Assembly: GCA_021790415.1 (NCBI GenBank)
Contig: JAJYDZ010000075.1
Coordinates: 1 to 7,533 of the forward strand
DNA from: Thermoplasmata archaeon
GTDB lineage: Archaea > Thermoplasmatota > Thermoplasmata > Thermoplasmatales > Thermoplasmataceae
DNA length: 7,533 bases
Direction of reading: 5' to 3'
A program made the translations under genes and the position numbers. This document shows positions 1-5,484 of the stretch, piece by piece. Every line of letters starts with the position of its first letter. Positions within the stretch are counted from its first letter, which is position 1. Under the pieces are notes generated by a model that ran no database searches, was not told the DNA's origin, and worked only from the letters and a program-made list of their open reading frames with translations.

Positions 1-197
1 CACCTCCTTGATGGTACGTGGGAGTTCAAAGTCGGAGACATTTCGACAGCCTTCTATTCACCCTTGTTTCAGGGTACTATGTCGAGACGAAGGGCAGCTA
101 ATCTTAAAGTCGACCTCACGGGTCAGCGAATACCACAGCTGCCTCTCCGACTCTCACGCTTGCACCGTCATGCAGGCGTGGACAGAAAAACTTTTTT
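1..197. other. GC-rich, highly structured non-coding element of unknown identity
   Basis: This stretch is visibly richer in G+C than the rest of the window and full of nested complementary segments. An outer helix pairs 31-38 (GTCGGAGA) with 144-151 (TCTCCGAC). Inside it, one arm pairs 43-48 with 80-85 and is capped by a hairpin, 60-64 with 71-75. A second arm pairs 93-99 (GGCAGCT) with 137-143 and contains a small hairpin, 112-115 with 121-124. A third hairpin at 155-180 follows. Bases 1-9 (CACCTCCTT) match the 3' end of 16S rRNA; read on the - strand they are AAGGAGGTG, a perfect Shine-Dalgarno. Possible identities are a 16S-end plus trailer on the + strand, the structured 5' leader of a gene running off the left edge, or part of a group II intron or other mobile RNA. 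I do not recognise a named RNA family. The open frame at 8-202 looks like a by-product of the structure. Confidence 0.45.
155..197 (+). terminator. Hairpin followed by a T-run, possible terminator
   Basis: Bases 155-164 pair with 171-180 to give a 10-bp stem containing one G-T wobble, around a 6-base loop (165-170). A run of six Ts sits at 192-197, but about 11 bases beyond the stem, which is further than in a textbook intrinsic terminator. It closes the structured GC-rich stretch and would stop rightward transcription before the methyltransferase operon. Read on the other strand it could be the first hairpin of a leader. Confidence 0.35.
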
Positions 198-339
198 CAT
201 GACATCTTAAAACTTTAATCAAATCTCGACCGGTCCATTATAGCTTTTCTAAACAATCAATAACATTCTTTGATTTTTTCTGAATCCCTCTTCAATTCTC
301 CAGAAGTATTAACTACATTCAAATGCCCTTCAGCTATTC

Positions 340-377
340 GAGGTTTTCTTAAAACCTCTAACTTTAGTTTTTAAGAA
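340..377 (+). promoter_or_regulatory. Two mutually exclusive hairpins, possible terminator or attenuator
   Basis: GAGGTTTT (340-347) pairs perfectly with AAAACCTC (351-358) across a 3-base loop, and a T-rich stretch (363-372) follows. That is the form of a short intrinsic terminator. The segment 346-354 (TTCTTAAAA) is also perfectly complementary to 369-377 (TTTTAAGAA), giving a 9-bp alternative stem that uses the same central bases. Only one can form at a time, as in an attenuator. It lies 100 bases before the methyltransferase start in non-coding sequence. The second stem is mostly A-T, so chance is a real possibility. The rest of 198-476 shows no gene; it is AT-rich intergenic DNA. Confidence 0.3.
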
Positions 378-380
378 TCA

Positions 381-409
381 TTAGATTAATATTACGAAAA
401 TATTAAAAT
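381..409 (+). promoter_or_regulatory. Candidate promoter overlapped by a palindromic operator-like site
   Basis: A sigma70-like -10 (TAAAAT, 404-409, five of six consensus bases) lies 17 bases after a weak -35 (TTAGAT, 381-386). Transcription would start near 416, about 60 bases before the methyltransferase ATG. A perfect 8-bp inverted repeat, TTAATATT (386-393) and AATATTAA (399-406), spans the spacer and enters the -10. A repressor bound there would block the promoter. The sequence is so AT-rich that both elements could be coincidental. Confidence 0.3.
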
Positions 410-476
410 ATACCATGCAACATATATTTTCCGTACAGCGTTGAAGTAAATATCAGTCAGAATCGACGTGATTTAA

Positions 477-1658
477 ATGAAAAATGAAAGATATTTTGAT
501 AATGATAGTACTCAGGAAATTAGGGTTAAAGGAGCAAATACAGATGTTTTTACCTTAATCCCAAAACAACTCCTTGCTTTGAACGCCATTGCGCCTTATT
601 ACACCATGTTTCCAATTCAATTTCCCCTAAGCAGGTTAAGAAAAGCTTCCATAGATGACTGGGTATTGGATCCATTTTGTGGAAGAGGTACTACTATGTA
701 TGCTTGTCGATTGTTGGGCTTAAGCAGCGTTGGGATAGACGCCGATCCTGTTGCAGTTGCGATCACAAAGTCAAAATTAGTTGATCCAACTCCAAAAAGT
801 ATATTAAATGAAGTAAAAAATATAATAAATTTTGAAAATTCTGACTCTCTAAGCACTCCTGAAGGTGAATTTTGGGATCTAGCTTTTGATCATAAAACAC
901 TCGCAGATATTTGTAATATTAGGAATAGTCTCTTAAATAATTGTAAGTCAGATGTTAGAATTGCCCTTCGAGGACTAATGCTTGGCGCATTACATGGGCC
1001 AAAGGGGAAACACACACAATCTTATTTTTCCAATCAAATGCCTAGAACCTATACAACCAAACCTGACTCGGCAATTAGATTTTGGAAAAAACATAAGTTG
1101 ACCCCCACTCGAATAAGTGTTTTAAAGGTGATAGAGGCAAGAGCAATACGGTTTTATTCAAATTTACCGAGTAAAACAAAGGGAAATGCGTATCTTCACG
1201 ACTCACGCAAGGATTTTACAAAGCAGATTTATAAGAAATTTAAATGGATAATAACCTCGCCACCTTATCTTGGGATGAATGATTATGGGATAAATCAATG
1301 GTTAAGAGAGTGGTTTATTGGTGGTCCAGAATACCCTGATTATCGTTCAAAAAACAGACTGGCTTCTGGATCAACCCAAAAGTTTGAAAGTGATCTCAAG
1401 TCGGTGTGGAAAAACGTATCTGCCTTATCTGAAATAGGTGCTAATCTAGTTATTAGATTTGGCTCACTTCCGTCTAAACCTTATGATTTTAAGGAACTTA
1501 TACAAAGATCTCTCGAATATAATGGATCAGATTGGATCATTGAGAAAATTGAGGGAGCAGGCTTTTCGGATGACGGACAGAGACAATCAAAGCAATTTTG
1601 GCCTACAATGAAAAGTTCACTGGAAGAAATAGATGTTTATGCTAAGAAGGTCATTTAA
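477..1658 (+). CDS. Amino-DNA methyltransferase (N4-cytosine or N6-adenine), first gene of the HerA-NurA operon
   Basis: This 393-residue protein transfers a methyl group from S-adenosylmethionine to an exocyclic amino group in DNA. The SAM-binding motif I is DPFCGRGTT (about 65-73), followed by a motif II-like VGIDADP (about 85-91). The catalytic motif IV is TSPPY (about 260-264). The S/T-P-P-Y form is commonest in N4-cytosine enzymes, but N6-adenine activity cannot be excluded. Motif I precedes motif IV, the reverse of the common beta-group order. The roughly 190 residues between them are long enough to hold the target-recognition region and include a distinctive HGPKGKHTQ...SNQMPRTY stretch (about 173-192). 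The ATG is the first possible start, since an in-frame TAA lies immediately before it; the Shine-Dalgarno is weak. NurA follows after 2 bases, so the three genes are probably co-transcribed. The likely role is marking host DNA against the downstream nuclease-translocase pair. The enzyme class is secure; specificity and role are inferred. Confidence 0.88.
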   Translation: MKNERYFDNDSTQEIRVKGANTDVFTLIPKQLLALNAIAPYYTMFPIQFPLSRLRKASIDDWVLDPFCGRGTTMYACRLLGLSSVGIDADPVAVAITKSKLVDPTPKSILNEVKNIINFENSDSLSTPEGEFWDLAFDHKTLADICNIRNSLLNNCKSDVRIALRGLMLGALHGPKGKHTQSYFSNQMPRTYTTKPDSAIRFWKKHKLTPTRISVLKVIEARAIRFYSNLPSKTKGNAYLHDSRKDFTKQIYKKFKWIITSPPYLGMNDYGINQWLREWFIGGPEYPDYRSKNRLASGSTQKFESDLKSVWKNVSALSEIGANLVIRFGSLPSKPYDFKELIQRSLEYNGSDWIIEKIEGAGFSDDGQRQSKQFWPTMKSSLEEIDVYAKKVI

Positions 1659-1660
1659 TT

Positions 1661-2818
1661 ATGTTTGATGCTGCAAATTTACCAGAGATAAGGGATGAGA
1701 TACAAAAATGCACATTAGCTCAAAGGAAACTTCTAAAAGACTTGAGAGAAGAAGTTAAATTATTAAGAGATCAAGTCAAGACTATTAAATCAAGATCGAC
1801 TACATCTATTTCTTTAGTAGCGAGTGATGGAGGAAATAACAAACTTACCTTTGATCCTTTCTACGTCCAATTAGTTAGGGTTGTAGATTCATATGGAAAG
1901 CAAATGTTTCTAAGTGCTGTCTCTCCAGTCACAGATACGGATCAGTTAAGTTCACAGCAATTTGACTCCAAGGGAGAACCTAAGAGTCCTCTCGGATGGC
2001 TGATGCAAGACCTTGGAGTTGCCACTCTTAGTGAACTTAGTAGCATGATTCCGAGTGGGAAGACCATAAGAGAACATCCTGAAAAAGTAAGTAAATCCTG
2101 GGTTCAAGTGTATAGAGACTTAAGCGAATGGGCAGTATTATATAAAATGATTTGCCATAAAGAATTTGCAACCGACACACTCCTAGTTCGCGATGGGTTG
2201 CTTAGGAGCAAGATTTTTCGCGGGGACTTATTCATGAAGATGACTCAAAAAATAACAGATTCAATTAATCGAATAAAGAAGGATGATCGTAGAAATATAT
2301 ATTTAGTTGGGCTAGCAAAACATAGCAAAGTAATAGAAAGATATGGTTTGGCACTTGCCCTTGAAGATATACTACCTGCTCATGAAGCCAGATATGTCAG
2401 AATTCCAAGACAAATGGAAGCCGAGGCTTACAGATGGCAGGAATGGGCGAAGGGACAGGAGGCAGCCGGAAGCGAAGGTGAGAGCCCAAAATTTAACGCA
2501 GGTGACATGTATTTTGTTAGGTTTGGACCAAATGTAGGAGATACTGTTTGGCCGGTAGATATTCTCTCCTCTCAAACCGACAAGTGCCAACAGATATTTG
2601 CACATCTACTCGCGGACGCACAAGACGGTTTCCCAATCCCATACTATCCGAAGTGCCTCCAAAACGCAGACAAGTTTGCTCAAGTGGTTGACTTGGATCT
2701 GGATGTATTGCAGGATGAGGTACTGAAAGCAGTTAGAAATATTGTTGAGCCTAACAATTCTTCTCGTTTGGATAATTTCCTATTCACACAAGATTTTACA
2801 GGGAGACGATATCAGTGA
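1661..2818 (+). CDS. NurA-family nuclease, partner of HerA
   Basis: This 385-residue protein carries the NurA pattern of acidic metal-binding residues in an RNase H-like fold. It has SLVASDGGN (D56 in the first strand), an acidic residue in YRDLSEWAV (E156), LLVRDGLLRSK (D178) and the lysine-bearing strand VGLAKHSKV (K220, K223). A C-terminal segment YYPKCLQNADKFAQV (about 328-342) matches the NurA end region, although the usual Ala-His there reads Ala-Asp. Residues 9-44 form a charged, leucine-rich probable coiled coil. Residues about 251-280 are a Glu/Ala/Gly-rich linker from a locally more GC-rich stretch. NurA nucleases cut DNA fed through the HerA ring, typically with manganese. The ATG lies 2 bases after the methyltransferase stop; AAGAAGG at 1644-1650, inside the upstream gene, is its ribosome site at a longish 10-base spacing. 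The stop overlaps the HerA start. Family assignment is confident from motifs and neighbour; activity is not proven. Confidence 0.82.
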   Translation: MFDAANLPEIRDEIQKCTLAQRKLLKDLREEVKLLRDQVKTIKSRSTTSISLVASDGGNNKLTFDPFYVQLVRVVDSYGKQMFLSAVSPVTDTDQLSSQQFDSKGEPKSPLGWLMQDLGVATLSELSSMIPSGKTIREHPEKVSKSWVQVYRDLSEWAVLYKMICHKEFATDTLLVRDGLLRSKIFRGDLFMKMTQKITDSINRIKKDDRRNIYLVGLAKHSKVIERYGLALALEDILPAHEARYVRIPRQMEAEAYRWQEWAKGQEAAGSEGESPKFNAGDMYFVRFGPNVGDTVWPVDILSSQTDKCQQIFAHLLADAQDGFPIPYYPKCLQNADKFAQVVDLDLDVLQDEVLKAVRNIVEPNNSSRLDNFLFTQDFTGRRYQ

Positions 2819-4935
2819 AGCTCTTTGATGAGAAAAATAACATAGGTATTTTTAAAGGTTTTAGCGAAGGGGGACTCGAGTTTCATGCAGACCTAGTCTT
2901 ACCATATAGAAGTGACTTTCAAAGTATTCCTATGCATGGTCAATTCCTTCTCGTGCAGTTAGAAGATGAGAATGAGGGTGTCTTGGGTAGGATTACTTCG
3001 TTATCGGCAGAAGGTAAGTTGGCGAGTGGAGCGGGTGAAGATTATGGATTGAGAACTGTAGCTGATAACCGTAAAATTCCGGAAGATCTAAGGGAACAGT
3101 ACTTAAAATATAGAGTCAATATTAGAGTTCTAGGAATTCTTAGGTCAGTCAATGGATCAATTGTCTATGCTCCTTCTCATAGAAGGTTGCCACATGTAGG
3201 AAGCAATGTCGCATTTCTTTCGGATGAAGTTCTAAAGGAAATTACGAATGAGAACTCCAAAGGAGCGGAGATAGGCTGGCTTGCGCTGGGCGAGTTCATT
3301 TACGCAAAGGGAGACGAGCGATTAAAACCGTTGGATTGGATGAGGATAATAGGACCTAAAGTGACCCCAAAATTTGAAATTTCAAGCTTAATTTCACGCA
3401 GAACGTTCGTTTTTGCGAGGGCGGGCTTTGGCAAGTCTAATTTGATAAAATTGTTGTTTAGTAACCTGTACAAAGAAACTCCTACCGTACAGAAGCGAGC
3501 AGGCAAACAAGTACCTGTAGGCACAGTATTGTTTGATCCAGATGGCGAATATTTCTGGCCGGATGACAAAGGCAGACCTGGTCTTTGTGACGTGCCTGAA
3601 TTGAAGGACAAAATAGTTGTATTTACTCAACGAGGTCCACCAAGCCCGTTTTATGGATCCTTTGTTGCTGGTAACGTTAAATTAGATATAAGGAGACTAA
3701 AACCATCAGATGTGATCTCAATCGCCCTGTCTCCAGAGAAGCAGGATCAGCAAAATGTAAGAAAACTTAAAGGCCTTAACGACCAGAGCTGGCGTGATCT
3801 TGTAGATATAATACATAAATCAGGAAATTTTGCTGAAGAAGATAAAATAGGAGATATTTTAGGACTCAAACCCGAACAGGAAGCCGAAATCTACGCAGCA
3901 AGAGCAAACATGACAACTATAGTCAAGATGTTACATGACCCAAGCAGTCTTATGATGGATATGTTACTTTCATCTTTAAAGGAAGGAAAACTCTGTATCA
4001 TAGATGTTTCTCAGGTAAGAGGAACATCATCCTTGATCCTTTCTGGACTGATTCTGCAGAAGATATTTGAACATAACCAAGGAGAATTTACAAAACCTAA
4101 CCCAGATACAATTCCAGTAATAATGGTTGTCGAGGAGGCTCAATCTGTTTTAGGAGAATCATCGGTCTCTGCAGGGGAAGGACCATACGTTTCTTGGGTA
4201 AAAGAAGGAAGAAAGTATGACTTAGGTGCAGTTCTGGTCACGCAACAACCTGGGAGCATCTCCTGGCAGCTTCTTAGCCAAGGAGATAATTGGTTTCTCT
4301 TTCACCTATTATCTCAGGGTGACCTAAACAATGTAAAAAAGGCTAATTCAAATTTCAGTTCTGATATTCTATCGAGCTTGCTGAATGAACCGATTCAAGG
4401 AAACGGAGTCTTTTGGAGTAGCGCAAGTGGACATGCCTATCCTATACCTATAAGAGTGCTCTCCTTCGAGGATATGTATTCACCCTTGGATCCTAATTAT
4501 AACAAGAAAACTGAAAATGTTTATGCAAAATCAATGAGCGAACATTTTAAAAAGGAACTTCGTGAAATGGCCAAAGATACATACACCCATGGAGAAGTGA
4601 ATGTTGAAGGAGAAGCTCCTACACCTAGCGAGGAAGAGGGAATCGACATAATGGATATTTACGTGAGGAAAGCAGTCAAAAATTTATCTCAGGATCATGA
4701 ATTTATGGATAAAATTAAGACTGATGGGATTCCATGGTTCGAGATACAAAAGCGGATTGCTGAAGTTCAGGTTGGAGTAACAGATAATGATGAAAGATAC
4801 CAACAGGCCTATCGCCTAGTTTCTATAGTAATGAATGCCTTATCCGGCGGAAAACAGGATTATAAGTGGATTTCAGAGAAAAGAGAATCAAAAAGTAAAC
4901 CGGGAAGTATGACTACATGGGTCAAAATACTTTGA
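2815..4935 (+). CDS. herA: HerA-family hexameric DNA translocase ATPase
   Basis: This 706-residue protein is a FtsK/HerA-superfamily ATPase that should form a hexameric ring pumping double-stranded DNA. The N-terminal part (about 1-180) fits the HAS-barrel domain that docks partners. Walker A is ARAGFGKSN (201-209), with Ala in the first Gly position. The HerA-typical DPDGEY follows at 241-246. Walker B is PVIMVVEEAQ (434-443), with tandem glutamates. The segment EGRKYDLGAVLVTQQPG (464-480) carries the arginine-finger candidate R466 and the sensor glutamines. After the ATPase core comes an extension of about 110 residues (about 600-706), including a short Glu/Pro-rich linker and a helical, probably winged-helix-like end, which makes it longer than a minimal HerA. 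The GTG start shares GTGA with the NurA stop and is preceded by GGGAG at 2801-2805, indicating translational coupling. With NurA it should form the motor-nuclease complex; with the methyltransferase, a restriction-like system. Confidence 0.88.
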   Translation: MKLFDEKNNIGIFKGFSEGGLEFHADLVLPYRSDFQSIPMHGQFLLVQLEDENEGVLGRITSLSAEGKLASGAGEDYGLRTVADNRKIPEDLREQYLKYRVNIRVLGILRSVNGSIVYAPSHRRLPHVGSNVAFLSDEVLKEITNENSKGAEIGWLALGEFIYAKGDERLKPLDWMRIIGPKVTPKFEISSLISRRTFVFARAGFGKSNLIKLLFSNLYKETPTVQKRAGKQVPVGTVLFDPDGEYFWPDDKGRPGLCDVPELKDKIVVFTQRGPPSPFYGSFVAGNVKLDIRRLKPSDVISIALSPEKQDQQNVRKLKGLNDQSWRDLVDIIHKSGNFAEEDKIGDILGLKPEQEAEIYAARANMTTIVKMLHDPSSLMMDMLLSSLKEGKLCIIDVSQVRGTSSLILSGLILQKIFEHNQGEFTKPNPDTIPVIMVVEEAQSVLGESSVSAGEGPYVSWVKEGRKYDLGAVLVTQQPGSISWQLLSQGDNWFLFHLLSQGDLNNVKKANSNFSSDILSSLLNEPIQGNGVFWSSASGHAYPIPIRVLSFEDMYSPLDPNYNKKTENVYAKSMSEHFKKELREMAKDTYTHGEVNVEGEAPTPSEEEGIDIMDIYVRKAVKNLSQDHEFMDKIKTDGIPWFEIQKRIAEVQVGVTDNDERYQQAYRLVSIVMNALSGGKQDYKWISEKRESKSKPGSMTTWVKIL

Positions 4936-4938
4936 ACG

Positions 4939-4980
4939 AATATGTTAGCATTTAACGGATATTGTATTTATTTGAGTTTT
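4939..4980 (+). terminator. Weak AT-rich hairpin after the HerA gene
   Basis: Directly after the HerA stop, AATAT and GTTA (4939-4947) can pair with TAAC and ATATT (4953-4963), leaving GG bulged, around a 5-base loop. T-rich sequence follows (4965-4980). The stem is nearly all A-T with a bulge, so it is a poor terminator, but the position is right for the end of the three-gene operon. Confidence 0.25.
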
Positions 4981-5039
4981 ATTTCTTTCAACTTGCGCCA
5001 TTATTATCAACATACTGAACCTAGCTCTACTGAGTTTGA

Positions 5040-5338
5040 TTGGATCTAGGACTTAACTTTGCTGAACTGATAAAAAGGTCATACAGCGAATCTTTCACCT
5101 TAGAAAGAGATTTCGTGAGAAGAGTGTAATAAAGCTCCTAAAGTATCTTGAATTGCAAGATTATAATGAAGTGAAAATAGAATTTCCTGTTCCTATTGGT
5201 CAAAGATCACTTCGTGTAAACTATCTAGTCAGAGATTATCTAGGTAAATTTGCATTAGAGGTCAAGACTCCGGATATTTCAATTGAGGCAAACATTACGC
5301 CCCAGAACACAAATTGCGAGTTATTTAAACCTGCTTAA
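5040..5338 (+). pseudogene. Frameshifted, truncated remnant of an HsdR-N-like restriction nuclease
   Basis: Two overlapping frames together read as one protein start. The first runs from TTG at 5040 to TAA at 5127-5129 and contains FAELIKRSYSESFTLERDF. The second is open from 5066 to the stop at 5338 and continues, from about 5126, with VIKLLKYLEL, then EFPVPIGQRSLRVNYLV and FALEVKTP. Joining RRV to VIKLL needs one extra base: GTGTAATA would become GTGGTAATA. That points to a single-base deletion near 5126. The joined pattern resembles the N-terminal PD-(D/E)xK nuclease domain of HsdR-type restriction enzymes: a helix, a Glu-x-Pro-(V/I)-x-x-G strand, an Asp before Tyr, then E-x-K. Here that Asp reads Asn (VNYLV), which should kill metal binding. 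The protein stops soon after the E-x-K strand, so the rest of the fold is missing. It sits 104 bases after HerA on the same strand, and may be a lost fourth gene or an unrelated island remnant. Confidence 0.6.
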
Positions 5339-5484
5339 AAATGTGTGAGATACTGAGTTCTCTATAATTTAGTTGAAATGTACTTCAATAAAATCAAAAT
5401 AACTTGACATTTCTCTTGAATTGCCGAGCGATGATTGCTTTGAATAAAATTAGTTATGGTGCTCATATCCTGTGATTTGAGGAT

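Noticed and set aside
168..200. Mini frame on the - strand starting ATGAAAAAAG and ending after 10 codons
   Set aside because: It lacks a Shine-Dalgarno and is too short to separate from chance, though a leader peptide cannot be fully excluded.
8..202. Open frame of 64 codons on the + strand
   Set aside because: It overlaps the nested inverted repeats, is rich in Ser and Cys with no recognisable fold, and has no ribosome site before its start.
3300..3630. Two - strand open frames inside the HerA gene
   Set aside because: They lie opposite the conserved HerA ATPase coding sequence and show no domain features; they are antisense shadows.
5020..5050. CCTAG/CTAGG inverted repeat before the nuclease remnant
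   Set aside because: Five base pairs around a 21-base loop is within chance expectation.
5404..5409. Perfect TTGACA -35 box on the + strand
   Set aside because: No -10 match lies 16-18 bases downstream (AGCGAT at 17), and the only gene ahead is on the opposite strand.
5467..5484. ATCCT/AGGAT hairpin just after the helicase stop as a terminator
   Set aside because: The stem is only 5 bp with an 8-base loop and no T-run follows on the - strand. Nothing else could be supported in 5339-5484.
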